The notes beneath the pieces are model-generated. The model saw only the letters and a list, made by a program, of their open reading frames with translations. It ran no database searches and had not been told where the DNA came from. Positions 32,326-44,971 of a stretch of DNA of 64,000 nt are shown here, piece after piece (the first letter of the stretch is position 1; every line of letters begins with the position of its first letter). The position numbers and the translations under genes are program-made. This DNA is from Aquilaria yunnanensis. Taxonomy: Eukaryota > Streptophyta > Magnoliopsida > Malvales > Thymelaeaceae. The stretch lies in the NCBI GenBank assembly GCA_039654915.1, contig CM077599.1, forward strand, positions 65,710,501-65,774,500, written 5' to 3'.

Positions 32326-35300
32326 TATAGGTGTTCATTGGGCCGGTCCTGACACAGCCCAGCTCGGGACCGGCTCGTGTCAAGCCCGGCCCAGGCTCGG
32401 TCAAGACTGGCTCGGGACGGGAACGGCATAAGACCGGCTTCATTTAGGCCGTTCACGGGCTTGGAAAAGGGGGGGGAGCCAAGTGGGCTCGGCACGGCCC
32501 AGGAGGTGACAGAGACCGGCACGGGACCGGCCCGGCCCGGCGGTGATAAATGTTAACAATAGACTGGTATTTTAAACTAATTGTGCTTAGGATGCATGTT
32601 AGACAAATTATTTAACTAAAACTATTGAAATGATTGTATAAAATTCTCACAAAATTTCATATATCATTATATCATGTGAATTTATATATATACATACATA
32701 TATATATAAAGGTTAACTTGCTCAAGTTAAATAATGATATGCTGTATACAGAAACTTTAATAAGTTTAACATGATAAAAGTTTATTCACGAAAGCTGCTC
32801 CGTCTTTTTGTGGTCAAACATGTTGACTTTTTGTTAACTTTGACCACAATTTTCTACCTTACCACTCAATATTTTTAGCCGATTCTTGATTTGATCCTTC
32901 ATTTTGTAGGTTGTAGAAGCAGACCATAGCATTAGAATGGCACCGGGACAAGCGGAACGAAAAACGGGAACGCAAAAGTCAACGAAAATTATAATTGTGG
33001 CGCCTAGGCGCCAGGAGCGAGGCCTAGGCACCACAGTACAAAGTTCTCTGCCAAGAAAAATGCAGTTTGGCGCCTACGCGCCCAGCCACCCCTTCTGGCG
33101 CCTAGGCGCTAGGCGGCGGCGCGCTGACCGTTGGCAACGTTCAGAAAATTTTTTAAAAAAGGGATAATTACAGTTTTAGTCCCTATAACGGCTCCCTGCC
33201 CTTGTTTGACCCCTGTTTTTACGTTTTTGCCCCCTCCAACAACAATTTTGTAAGGGTATTTTTGGGAAAAAAAAAAGAAGGTAGGGAGGCCATTTCCACC
33301 ATTTCTTCACACCAATCTTAGCAATCTCTCATTCTCTACTAATATATTCTCTCATTTCTTTCAAGCAGTCAATATTATTTTCCGCATTCTTAATCAATTC
33401 TCAATTACTTTCGAAGCTTGTGTTTTGCTCAATTTTGCCTCACACAAATGGCATTAAGGAGAAAGGGCAATGCATCAAGCTCTTCATCCCGCACCGGTTT
33501 GAGGTCATTTTTTCGTGGCCTTTCCCGACCGGCGACCCATGGGACTCATATTCAACAAACTGACGATGACGAGCAATTCGATATGAGCCAATACGACTTG
33601 GGACTCGACGATCAACTTTCTGATGATGACGTTGAGGAGGTGGAGCCAACGGCAGCAGGAAATGTTGGTGGAGGAGATGGTTCTGAACAAACCCCGACAA
33701 GCCATCAAGCCGAACTTCCGCCAGTAAAACGTCGAGGCGCACCGCATGGGTTTGGGAGCATTTTGACCAAGTTTTTGAGAAGGATGCGAGGTTCGCACAT
33801 TGCAAACATTGCAAGCAAAAGCTCTCGCACAAGAAGAACGCTGGCACAGGAACACTGAGACGTCACATGGAATCAAAGCATCCGACTTTATGTCCAGATG
33901 CAGCTGCGAGTACCGGCGGTCAGACACAACTTGCAAGCAGTGCTAGCGGATCAGGTATTTTTAAATTTAATCAAAAAGATTGTAGAGAAGGCATGATAGA
34001 ATGGATGATGTTAACTGAAAAACCATTTACACAATCGGAAGATAGACACATGGAAAAATGGATTACATCATAAACCCTGCTTTTAAAAGAACATCTAGGG
34101 CCACTGCTAGAAGGGAGGCATTTAAAATTTATGAAGCTGGTAAATCAAACTTACAAGCATACTTCTCTGCTTTTGATCACTCTATCTCATTTACTAGTGA
34201 CACGTGGACTTCACCACTAGGACAAGATTATTATTGTATAACTGCACATTGGATTGATGATAGTTGGATCATTCAAAAACGTATCATTGCATTTAAGTAG
34301 ATGGAGGTCGATCATACTGGTTGGAACATATTCAATGTAATTTCAGAAAGTTTAAAAGAATTTTTTTGTTATGACAAGGTTTTTAGCATAACATTTGATA
34401 ATGTATCAAACAACGATGTCGCGGCTGAGACATTGATGGAATCACTAGAACCTGTCCGTGATGCTGCATTTTTTCGTATTAGGTGTATATGTCATATTTT
34501 AAACTTAGCTGTCCAAAAAGGTCTTCAAGTTTTGAGTATTGAAATTACTCCAATTAGGTGGGCAATCCATTATTTGAAGTCAAGGACCAAAGTTTCTAAA
34601 GAGTTTAAGCAATATTGTTTGGAAAATGGCCTTGATTTTAGTTGAAAACGTTTTAAACTTGATTGCCCTACCCGATGGAACTCCACTTATGAGATGTTCA
34701 TGGATGCGATGCCATTTGCTGCACACATGACATATTTTATAAATGTCAGAGAAAAGAAAAAGATTTTGAAATAAGAGATGTGGGATAAACTGTCTAAATT
34801 GGTTGCTGTGCTGCGATATTTTTATGATGCCACTGTTTTTTGCTCCGGTGTATACTATCCCACATCGCACAAAGTTTTAATGCATATGGTCAACATTGCA
34901 TGGGTTTTTAACCAATACAAAGATGACGAGTTCTTAAAAGACACAATTAAGACCATGAAAGATAAATGGATTTTATATTTCAGTACTATACCCCCAATCT
35001 ACTTACTTGCAGCTACACTAGACCCGACCGTAAGAATCACAGGTACGCAACAGCTACTTGAGGGTTATTATAGTTTCTTAGAAATGCCTCATATTTCTGT
35101 TCATGCTATAACTGACTCTATTGATGAGCACTTGCGAGAGTTATTTAAGATTTATGCTAGTTGGCATAAGGATAAGGTTGCAAACACTACTTCATCTACC
35201 ATCGAGTCTTCATCATTGTCCGGCTCACTGTCATTCAATCCGACTGAACAACTCCTCAAACAGCCTCATGCTGCCGCATCCGGTCTTAATGAAGTGGACG

Positions 35301-36629
35301 CATACCTTAACCTTATTTGGGAGAATAGTGAGACCGACATTCTAGACTGGTGGAAAGGAAGAAGCAATAAATTTCCAATACTCTCCATCATTGCCAAAGA
35401 AGTTCTAGCTGTTCCCGTCTCAATCGTTGCATCGGAGTCCGCTTTTAGCGCTGGAAAGCGTGTCATTTCAAAGAGACGCGCAAGGCTATCACCAGCTGCA
35501 GTTGAAATTTGTATATGCAACCGTGATTGGGGTCTTGCAGCTTGCAGATTACAAGACCACAAGAGTTCTGATGAGGAAAACCCCGATGAGATAGATGCTT
35601 AAATCCACTGCTTGCTCATTATTTACTTACTTTGTATTTGATCTGATTTTTCTGTTTAGCACAGATCGTACCTTTTATTTTGCATTTAATTTTATGGAAT
35701 GTTTCGCTATTGAGTAATGTAAAGCCCGTTCCATGTATGTAAGTGTCGTTTGGCTTTAATATTAATAAAAGTTCACACCGGTGGTGGTGTGTTACTCTTA
35801 ACACAAGTAATTATACAAAATATAAAGATAAGCTTAGAATAAATATTAATCTACTTTTTTTGTCATTATTTTATTTATTGTCTTGTAAAGTAAAATCTTG
35901 GTAATCATGGTTTGTTTCTTTAGCATAAAGAAATAACTTTAGTCCTTAAGGTTTATCCCACATCTTGGACTAAAACATACAGAGTTGCAAAGTTAAAGGG
36001 CTACCGCTGACCGAGTTATAATTCAAGGACCAACTCATTGAGTTTTCAAAGTTTTGGGTCTATTGGTGCATTTAAGCATTTTTTAAGAGTTTAAGCAATA
36101 AGAAGGATTCGTAATTAAGGCTCTAATTTCAAAAACAAGCAAATCTTACTCCCAAAGTGACACCTTTCATTTTAAGTGGGCAGCTTCTTATATTAAATTT
36201 TAAGAAGTAGACAATCGATCCGAAGATTCCTAGTCTGTTTTTTTTCTCATGTCCATAGCCAGTAGGTTTTAACTCATAGTACACGTTGATTGACTTATAA
36301 TCCAATTAACATCCATATCATTATATCACTTGATGGGTTAGATGAAGTAGAATTTAAGATAAACTAGATTATAAAATATCACTTATAAAAAAACTCTCAT
36401 ACTCTTATTTTTATTAAGTTATTGATTTAAAAGTGAAGACTAAAAATTAAAAATTAAAACTAAAACTTAAAATTAAATTAAAAATTACAATTTTAAAATT
36501 TAAAATTTAACGGGCTAGCTCGAATTCGGCACGGGACCGGCACGTGGCAACACAGGCTGGGCCTGGGCCCAAAAACCTCAGGCCCAGGACCGGCTGATCC
36601 GGTCCGGTCCTGCCCGTTGAACAACTCTA
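32326..36629 (+). mobile_element. hAT transposon, complete ends, broken transposase (copy 1)
   Basis: Ends TATAGGTGTTCATTGGGCC and, inverted, TAGAGTTGTTCAACGGGC form TIRs followed on both sides by GC-rich CCGG-containing subterminal sequence (GGACCGGC words). The exact 8-bp target copy CATCTAGC lies at 32318-32325 and 36630-36637. At 4304 bases it is of autonomous hAT size and holds one intronless transposase gene in the middle. Stops and frameshifts inactivate that gene, but the ends look usable if transposase came from elsewhere. Confidence 0.95.
33448..35602 (+). pseudogene. hAT transposase pseudogene, BED-type (copy 1)
   Basis: I start at ATG 33448 (MALRRKGNASS) because the related copy at 43017 starts with MALRGK. 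Order: acidic low-complexity N-terminus; BED finger at about 33745-33870 (WEHFDQVF, HCKHC, GTLRRHMESKH) in a shifted frame; core DNA-binding and RNase H-fold part at 34058-34640 (NPAFKRTSR, FTSDTWTSPLG, AHWIDDSW, ITFDNVSNND); CPTRWNSTYEM near 34665; C-terminal dimerisation domain at about 35280-35570 (DILDWWKGRSNKFPILS, SESAFSAGKRVIS). Breaks: frameshifts near 33745 and near 34060, and in-frame stops at 34298, 34643 and 34772. The last 274 codons are open. The length is usual for plant hAT transposases. Confidence 0.92.
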
Positions 36630-36637
36630 CATCTAGC

Positions 36638-36771
36638 TCTTTTGCCTAATAAAGTTTTACTATGTTTGGTGTTTAAATTCGAATAAATCTTATCAGAAAA
36701 TTACAAACTCCCATGTGGTTTGACATAACTTTGCAGTTTACTCATATACTTTGAAAAACCTATATTTTTAC
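36638..36771. other. Short spacer between hAT and LINE fragment
   Basis: It is the right-hand continuation of the sequence left of the hAT (32221-32317). Nothing recognisable. Confidence 0.4.
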
Positions 36772-37756
36772 ATGACTTTCCTTTAAGGCTTTGATTCCTT
36801 TGTCTAGTCCATATAGCTTGAATGATCACTTGTGCTGAGAGTTCCCGGTTATGGGGGTGGTGAAGTTAAATGTGGATGCAGCTAATTTTAGGGCTTTGGC
36901 AAAAAATAGTATTGGTATTGTAGCCTGAGATCATGATGGTAAACTGTTCTTACTCATGTTCCAGGAAATGCACTTCTATAAAACTATTCTCCAGGTGGAA
37001 GCTCTTGTGATTTTCTATGCTCTACTTGAGGTAAGAAGGTGTGGGTAGATGTCGATTATCCTTAAAACAAATTCTCAGGTTTTGATTTCGTTCTACCGCC
37101 TGGTAGGACAATTTTTAAGTTTCTTTTTAGCGTGTTTTGAAAAGACATTCTCTCATTAGTTCCTGCATTTCATTCAGTTGTTTTTGCATAAATAAGCAGA
37201 ATGTGTAATACGGTAGCCCATCACCTTGCTAGAGCTTCATTCATGCATGCAAATGAGTTTATTTCACTGATTCTCTCCTGGATTAGATGACTGTTGTTCT
37301 TGTCTAAGATCTTAATTAATGCCAAGTGATGGAATTATTTTAAAAAAAATTTAACAACATAACTAATCTCATGTTAATTGTTAGATTGCACTATTTACCC
37401 CTAAACTATATCCCAAATCATAAATTTGTCCCTAAAATAACAACGTAGTAAACTTGTTCTTAAATTAATATTTTGTTAAAAAAATTGGTTTCCATTGGCA
37501 GATATCTATTTAGTGTCAAAATGATAAAGTTAAAAGTTCATTTTCTTTACTAAATGTCTTTTATAAATATAAAAAATAAAATATTTTTAATTAAATTTTT
37601 TTTTTGTATAAGATGTTATTGTGAGATTAAATATTGATAAAATAAATAGTTAGTACAAGAATAGACATGTTCTCAAAATTTAGAAAGTAAATCACTTATG
37701 TAAAAGATTTAGTAATCAGCTATTTTTTATTTTTTTTTCTTTACATAGTTGTACAC
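36772..37756 (+). repeat. Duplicated segment, copy 2 (LINE RNase H fragment plus flank)
   Basis: Matches 29645-30650. The LINE part (36790-37330) encodes VKLNVDAANFRAL, SIGIVA and a stop, the start of the LINE RNase H. It ends TTAATTAATGCCAAG, followed by AACAACATAACTAATCTCATG and the shared flank. The LINE portion ends at about 37345. A 'TAGGGATGACAATT' element begins right after the homology at 37762. Confidence 0.75.
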
Positions 37757-37761
37757 TTATA

Positions 37762-38130
37762 TAGGGATGACAATTAGGAAAGCCAGACCAGATTTGGGTC
37801 AGGTCATTTAGGTTCATGTTTAATTGGGTTAACATATATTCAGGTCCAAGTCGGGTTCAGGTTGGGTTATTTGAGTTCGGGTTGATTTCGGGTTAAGTAA
37901 ATTTCAAGTTCGGATTGGGTCAGGCCAGATATATTTGGGTTTAGATCCAATCAAGTCGGGTTATTGGGTATTAGAGCATATTCAACTTGATTATCATGTT
38001 TACTTGGTTCACTGATACATAAGCAGAAATAGTTGAATCGATTCAATTTTTTGTTTAATTTTGATTAAATTTAATTTAACTAGACAAAAAAAATAATATA
38101 AATTTTATGAAAATATATTAATATATATAT
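37762..38130 (+). mobile_element. GGGTT-rich TIR-type element, left part (copy 1)
   Basis: Starts TAGGGATGACAATTAGG and has a subterminal zone of GGGTT, CGGGTT and GGGTCAGG words, then CATAAGCAGAAATAGTTGAAT and an AT-rich part. The order matches 38797-39130, so both belong to one family. The start resembles plant hAT-type MITE ends. A right end is not certain; ACTAATTGTCAATGG near 38320 is a possible inverse terminus. Confidence 0.45.
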
Positions 38131-38796
38131 ATTTTTTAATAAAATACCTCCTCTGTGCTAAGTTTTGGTTTGTCATTGTTATATCGTACCATATTATATA
38201 ATGAGAATTTTATGCTACTCCAAAAAATAATGAAAAGTTTTATTAAAATATTATTTACATTTAACAGGTTCCTAATCTCTATATTGCAATAAGTTTGGGT
38301 TCTTCCTCCATTGTCGGGCAACTAATTGTCAATGGTCAAGGATATAATTGGATGCGCCGAACATTTGTTCCAACAAATATGGCTTTAATGACCAAGTGTC
38401 CTATCCCATGCAATTGAAATTAAGGAAGAACTAAATTAAAGTCACCAAAAAAAGTGCCTTTTAAGTACGATTAAATTATCTCATAATCACGTTAATGACC
38501 ACCTTTTTACTTTCTTAATTTGTCATGTTGAAAAATGTTTTAAGTTTGTAGTACCTTCTTTCTTTAATCATGTTGCGTGATCATTGCCTTTGCATGTTAT
38601 AACGGGACTCGCATGTTTGACATTTTTCCTCTTTGAACAGCAAAGAATGTCAAAATATATATTGATTAAAACAAGTTAGAGCATCTAGCAAGTTGTTCGA
38701 TACATTAACCCACTCTAAGAAAAATGTGTAATATATATATGGTAATAAAAAACATCTGTATAAGTATAAAGGTATGAGCTACTTTATAGTTAAAGG
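38131..38796. other. No gene seen
   Basis: AT-rich. The minus-strand open stretch 38321-38136 has no family signature. May include the interior of the element starting at 37762. Confidence 0.35.
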
Positions 38797-40205
38797 TAGA
38801 GATGTCAATTAGGTGAATTGGGTCAAGTTTGGATCAGGTATTTTGGTTCGGGTTTAATCAGGTTAATATTAATTTGAGTCCAGGTTAGATTATTCAAGTT
38901 GAGTTGATTTTAGGTTCAGGTTAGGTTAGGTTAGGTCTATTTATATTCAAGTTCAATGCGGTCTAGTCAATTTTAGTCTTGGGCATTTTCAGGTCAAGTT
39001 TCAGGCCAAATTTGGATTGACTTTCGGATTCACTTGAGTTACTAGTGCATAAGCTGAAATGACTGAATCTATTTAATTTTTTGTTCAATTTTTTTTAAAC
39101 TTTAGATTAAATAATTTGAATTTTTTTGTGTGATTTAATTTAAGTTATATTTTCTTTTCTTAGTAAGTTTAATTAAAAAATTCATAAAAATTTTCTTCAA
39201 TATAGTTTATTGCATATTTAGGTTATATAATATTGTTTGTCATACTTTATAATACTTTATTGCATTTCTAGACCCATATCCTTAAGTTATCATTACACAA
39301 GCCACCCAGACCCTCACTTAACTGTCACTTAGACACATACTGCGACAATTTTTCTATGCTCTTGTTCCAATGAGTTTTCTATAAAATTGCTATGAAATGC
39401 AACTATAGTTCATCATCAGTTACTAGATTGTAAAATTTTAAAAATTTTAGGTGAAAATGCAAAGATTTCAAAAGTTCAAGGACCTATGTTGAAATTATTA
39501 TGGTGACTGAAATTAAATTTTTTAAAATTTAGGTACCTTATTGCACTATATTTAAAAGTTTAGGAATGAATTTTGTAACTTTGACAATTGGTTACCAAGA
39601 TCATTAAACTTACTAAATATAAAAGTTACTTATCTTGAAAGAATCGAAATATAAAATTTACTAAACATAGAAGTTCCTTTTCCAAATATGAGACTTACTA
39701 AGTATAGAAGTCCTCAAAAAATGTAAGTTTATGGAAATCCCCTTTCAAAATATGAGAATTACTAAACATGAAAATTAGAAAAAAAAATAAAAATATGGTA
39801 GTTCTTTCCTTAAATATGATACTTACTAAATATGGAAATCACAAAAAAAATATCCTCCCCAAATATTAGACTTACTAAATATGAAAGTCCCAAAAAATAG
39901 AAGTTACAAAATATGGAAGCTATAAATATGAGACTTCCTAAATATAAAAGGTAATGAAAGAAGAAAATTAAGGTGTAGAATAAGGGTTAACATCGGGGTC
40001 TTGTTAGGTCTAGGCATCGGGTCATCTCGGGTTAAGGTCAAATTAGTCTCATATTTGAATTATTTTGGGTTTGGGTCAATTTAGGCTCGGGTCATTTCGA
40101 GTTCAGGTCATTTAGGTTTGGGTTTTCTTCGGTTTCACTTCAATTAAGTTCAGGTTTAGGTCGTTGACATTTTTTGTCAAGTCGAGCTTGGGTTTGGATG
40201 AGTCA
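38797..40205 (+). mobile_element. GGGTT-rich TIR-type element (copy 2), with internal satellite
   Basis: Starts TAGAGATGTCAATTAGG, matching 37762. A GGGTC/AGGTTAGG-rich zone (38815-39030) is followed by CATAAGCTGAAATGACTGAAT, AT-rich sequence and, at 39990-40200, another zone of CGGGTC and GGGTTTGGGT words. GTTGACATTTTTTGTCAAG near 40163 may be the right end. No transposase is seen. Limits are approximate. Confidence 0.45.
39600..39960 (+). repeat. Degenerate minisatellite (GAGACTTACTAAATATG-type)
   Basis: About seven diverged units of 40-60 bases share AAATATGAGACTTACTAAATAT and GAAAGTCC/GAAGTTCC blocks (for example near 39690, 39755, 39815, 39868 and 39930). No open frame. It probably expanded within the surrounding element. 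Confidence 0.65.
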
Positions 40206-40212
40206 AGCATTT

Positions 40213-40330
40213 TAAAGGAAGTTTAGTGGAGACAAGGCTCGAACTCTTGACCTCTACCTTGGTGTCTTAAGCCTTAACCAGATTAAGGCTTCAGGGTGGA
40301 GCATATATTGGTAAGCAACAAATAGGGTAA
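40213..40330 (-). mobile_element. SINE-like fragment with tRNA-type box B
   Basis: The minus strand contains AGAGTTCGAGCCTTGTCTC, which fits the pol III box B (GGTTCGAAYCC, first base changed), preceded by TGGTTAAGGCTTAAGACACC and GTAGAGGTCA. Such a block is typical of tRNA-derived plant SINEs. A clear box A, 3' tail and target duplication are not seen, so it may be a partial copy. Confidence 0.4.
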
Positions 40331-40832
40331 GACCCATCCCCAAATATTTGCATTTCTATCTTATGCTTGTTTCATAAAACTATTCCATTCCTGTTTCTTC
40401 AAAGACCCCATATTGCTACATGGACTACAGCATCCCACACTTTCCTCACACATGAGACTTCAAAATTACCAACATGATACTGTTGGTAATGGCCGTTGGA
40501 AAATGACCAAATTTTTGTAGTGTTCATAATATATACACTCATCACCAATGGTGGGCGATGGGTCCACTTGACTTGGGACCGGCCAGGACCGACCGGGCCT
40601 AGGTCTGGGTTCTAGTGTACCGGGCATGGACCGATTCCAGTAGGTTCAGTCCGAGGACAATCTTAGGCAAGTTTCGAGCTTTTCCAGGTTTTCTTTCCTA
40701 TAAAACAAATGACTTAATTTTCTATTTAATATTTATTTTAAAAGAAAAACACTACCTCCAGTGTAATTTTTATTAAGTAAAAAAGCTAAACGGTAGTTAC
40801 AAATAACTAAATGTAAGAAAGAAAAAAACAAT

Positions 40833-43017
40833 TTAGGCCTCATCATTAGATACTACCTCATCATCGGAGCTTTGTTTGTCTTGCTTCCAGAGTGCTGCGA
40901 TGCCCTAATTTTTGTTGCATACACATATTTCCATCGCCTCTAGCATCAGGCGTCAACCTTGATCGTTTCTCCAATATTACCCGCTTTCCTGCACTAAACA
41001 CTGCCTCAGATGCCATGGTAAAGACTAGAATTATGCGAATCTCCTGTGCAATTATCGATAATATCGGGAACCTTGATCTGTTTTGTTTCCACCACTATAA
41101 TATGTTGACATCGCTTGGCTCGAATGATGTGTTAAGGTAGTTATTGGCCTCAGCTAAATCCAAAGTTGTTGGTCAGGGACGTTTGAGTATTTGGAGGGCC
41201 AGGTTGAATCTTAATGAGATTGATCTCCTAGAAGGCTCGGTTTAAGGAGCATTGGATCTTACCTTATCCGAATGTCTCTCATAATATAACTTGTACAAAG
41301 AATTCAAATACTTGGAAGCAATAACAAACATGGCCAAAACATTTATACGGGGCATTTCTAAATAAGTGTAATAAATGTCTTTAAGCAAAGTGGTCATGCC
41401 CATCATTTTCACATATGAATCAAGCAAAGAAGCAACTAAAAAGATAGGGAAAATGTTTTTGAAACACTGAAGCCACTTAACCACATGACTTCAATCGTCA
41501 GTTTCAAAAAATGATCATCTTTAAATTAATGTAAAGCATATGTAATGTTCACTAAATGAAGTAAAAGCTGATGAACAGTTGGGAAGTAAACATTGAGAAA
41601 AATTCAGGTGCTTCATAAAAAAGCTGAAGCAATTCACCAAATTTCGAACATCGTTCCTAAACTTCACTTGTAAAGAATTCATATCCCATTTTCATGTTCA
41701 TGAAACACCTCAACAAATTTGCATACAAATATGCATCTTGTAACATCAAATAAGTAGAGTTCTAGTGGGTTGGATAATCCAATTTAAACCGTTTCCAAGA
41801 CAATGGTTTTTTATTTCCAAAACAAAATTGTTTGAATTCATGAAATACGGCGGGTTTTGATTTAAAAAATGACAATGGATTCCAAATAGGCATAATTTCA
41901 TTTTAGATAACTTCTAAACCCTTTTACACAAAAAAGTTTAAAATGTGGCATATGCATCTAACGTGAAATAATGCACTTTCGAGAGATGGTTTCAATGCTT
42001 GGCTTAAAAGATGAATAGCAACATCATTGTTTGAAACATTATCAAATGAAATGCATAGGACTTTATCAGCACAACAATAATCACGTAAAATTTCTAAGAT
42101 GTAATTGTGTATATGATAACCAGTATGATCAATTTCAATTGCCCTAAATGAAAAAATACGTTTTTGCATGACCCAATTAGAATCAATCCATTGAATAGTA
42201 ACACAATAACATGATTAACATACAAGTGATGTCCACATCTTAGAAGTAAATGCCACACAATGAACACAATGATCAAGAACAGAGAAATAGGCTTGCAAAT
42301 TTTATTTTCCGGCTTCAAATAGTTTAAAGCTCTCCTTCATAGTTGTTTTTCTAAAAAAATTTCTAAATGTAGGGTTTAATTGTGATTTAGTCTAATATTC
42401 TAAGTGCACATCTTCAGCTTGTGAAAAAGGTTTTTCAGTAAGCATCATCTAATTTATCATATCATCTTTTAAAGATTGTTGGTTAAATCGAAACATGCTT
42501 GACCTACCAATTGTGCTCCCAAGTTGTGTTTGTCCTCTGGAATTAGTGGCGGCACTGAGAAAGACATTGGCATACTAACTTTTGATGTGGCACCATAACG
42601 TTCCAGTGCCGGAATTATTTTTTGCACCAACTTTTTCCTACAATGCTGGCATGTTCAGTATCTCAACTCTCCTCTAAATACAAGCTCATAATGCTCACAA
42701 ACCCAAACCGTTAGCCTCGAGGATTTACCTTGTCCATGTCCTTGGGTACCCTCCGTATTACGTTGACGGCTTGTTAGCGTTGGTTGTGTTGAAAAATCCC
42801 TGACCGGCATCACATCCACCTATTCAACAACATCATCTGATAATTAATCGTCAAGACCCAAATCGTAATTTTTCATATCGATTTCGCCATCGTTATGCAA
42901 CTCCCCGATTGAGATACCTTTATTAGCCAGCCAGGATCAACGACGAAACAAGCCTTAGAGATCGGTGGTGTAGGATGATAAAGTCTCCGCGGACTTGCTC
43001 TTTCCTCTTAAAGCCAT
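40833..43017 (-). pseudogene. hAT transposase pseudogene, BED-type (copy 2)
   Basis: Starts MALRGK at 43017 and ends with QSSDDEVVSNDEA before the stop at 40833, mirroring copy 1's start and its SSDEENPDEIDA end. Coding span is close to copy 1 (2185 against 2155 bases). Recognisable parts: core with CISFDNVSNNDVA and HVRCICHILNF (about 42070-41940), FLVASLLDSYVKMMG and TYLEMPRINV (41440-41330), and the dimerisation domain near 41110-40925 with PILSIIAQEI and SEAVFSAGKRVI (in copy 1 SESAFSAGKRVI). Many stops and frameshifts make it more decayed than copy 1. Confidence 0.85.
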
Positions 43018-43029
43018 GAGTTACAAAAT

Positions 43030-43140
43030 AATAGTAATGATTTTGAAAAAATTAGGAGGAGATTAGAAAGAAATTAGGATGAGATTAGGAAGAAATTAGG
43101 AAGAGATTAGCAAAAAAGCTAAAGAAAATAGCAAAAATGC
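43030..43140 (-). repeat. Short purine-rich repeat in hAT copy 2 leader
   Basis: GAGATTAG, GAAATTAGGA and AAGAAATTAGGAAG words recur five or six times in a row just upstream of the transposase start. On the coding strand this is a pyrimidine-rich leader (CTAATTTCTTCCTAATC), like the leader of copy 1 at 33300-33420. Confidence 0.6.
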
Positions 43141-43555
43141 TTGAGAGAATGTGGTAGAGGAAGAAGAGACATTGAATTTTGGTGTGATAATGGAGTGGAA
43201 ATGACCTTCCTATTTATAGGGAATGGCCAAATTTTGTTTAAACTAAAAACTCCTTAAAATATAGTTGGGGGGGTGAAAGGGGAAATTTGGGGCAAAAATG
43301 AACTAGAAAACCGTTGGAGGATTAAAGTTGTCATTAGCCCATTTTTTAAAAAATTTTCCATATAGCCATTTTTTTAACTGTTAAGCATTTCTGGGTCTAG
43401 GCCAAGCCAAGGCTGATTAGTGACTAGGTCCAGTTTTGGGCCAATTTAGGTTTACATGCACATCTATCTTCTTCGAAACCCATATTTAACCCACTTTTCG
43501 ATGGGTTTCTGTTGGACCTTGCCGAGCTGGTTTTTGATTGAGCTATGCTGGGTTT

Positions 43556-44971
43556 TGTAGGGTTTCGGGAGCCAAACAAGTGCAGCGAAATTTAACCGAA
43601 ACCCTCCAGGATCCAAGTGAAACGAGGTAAACCGGGTGTTCGAAAATTTTCATATCTAATTCGGTTAAAATATTTCGCTTAACTGTAGGGTCGAATTACA
43701 AAAACATGAACAGTTAACATGTTCAAACTCTCTATGGTATCCACACCAGCTTTTCGGGATCACCACACTTCCACCACGTCCCGGTAGATACATTTTTATT
43801 GCGCTCGCAATGCTAACTTGCGTCCTCCAAGGAATTGCAAGAGAACAGTGCAACTCTTCTCTTTTGGGAGGCTAGGGTAAAGGCTGCGAATTTCTCACTA
43901 AAAGTTGTATTTATAGTGAGACTCAACTTCTAGACCTAATGGATTTCAAAGCCCTAATCCAATTAGGCTTTAATTTCGGGTTTAATAATGGCTCAACTTT
44001 TGGGCCCATTATTAACATGAAATTATTATGAAACCATAATCCAAATATTTAGCCCATGCACTCTAATAATCCAAATAGCTCTATGTGTACAACCCAATAG
44101 ACTCTTAACACGTTGGCAATGATCATAAAACACATTTATGATTATAAGCAATGAACGGTGTCTAGCAACACATCATTGCTACCCAAGTGACCAAAATTGT
44201 CAATGATTCGACTAAAGCTTTATCATCATTACCCATATATGTCATTATCCCTTTGTCCAAGATATCCAGAATAGACACGAGACATGGAATGTGTCACTCT
44301 CGTATAGCCTAATCTTTGGTTTCTTAATTACCGAGTAGGCTAACTTAAATTGATGACATTGATATCGTATATCAACTCATCCGAGCATGGCAATGCATTT
44401 TCTAAGTCTCACTCTATCAAGGAGCCCGAAGATATCACTCCCGTTATATAGGAGGGACAAATCCTATCTTGATCATACAAATCCCTTCACATGATATGTG
44501 ATATACCCAATAATCTCCTTCAAGTTCACTCAATTACGAGCAACAAAGGGAAGTATCAAAGTATGCAACTCACATATAGGGGAACCTTGTTGATCTTAGG
44601 TCAAAGGACTACATATACCATGATCACTATGAGAATCACTTATGACACTCATATAACGATCCATGTAGCGTTCTCATGGTGGATCGGTCCAATACACAAG
44701 TTCTCCAACTTGTACTCATATGTAGACTACATATCTCATATTGGTCTTCACATATGCTAGTCATTATGTATTATTGTAACCCACTCCACAATAATACTAG
44801 ACTAGGGATATTTGAGAATATCATTATTCTAGGGTTACAATTATGTTTATTACGTTACGCAAAAACAAAACAACAAACATAATTACTGGATTAATGCGTT
44901 AATAAAATATCATGACTCAATGTGCAAAAATATAATCATTTCATGATTAGCTTTTGGGCACAACACTAACA
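43556..44971 (-). mobile_element. Solo LTR, copy 3
   Basis: On the minus strand it begins TGTTAGTGTTGTGCCC and ends GAAACCCTACA. A perfect 5-bp target copy GGTTT flanks it (43551-43555 and 44972-44976). It matches copies 1 and 2 over its full length. It lies in the non-coding right part of hAT copy 2. No gag or pol is attached. It has the cleanest target duplication of the three, which is compatible with the most recent insertion. Confidence 0.95.

Noticed and set aside
33440..33936. Two overlapping minus-strand frames of more than 130 codons.
   Set aside because: Antisense to the hAT transposase N-terminus and BED finger, where the sense strand shows clear family motifs.
36772..37345. Independent 5'-truncated LINE insertion.
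   Set aside because: The sequence after the LINE end is also shared with 30225-30650, so the LINE part was copied together with its flank.
40213..40330. Box B-like sequence considered as a tRNA gene.
   Set aside because: No cloverleaf, anticodon arm or acceptor pairing can be formed around it; a SINE-type fragment fits better.
40892..41140. 82-codon plus-strand frame.
   Set aside because: Antisense of the hAT copy 2 dimerisation domain (SEAVFSAGKRVI on the minus strand).
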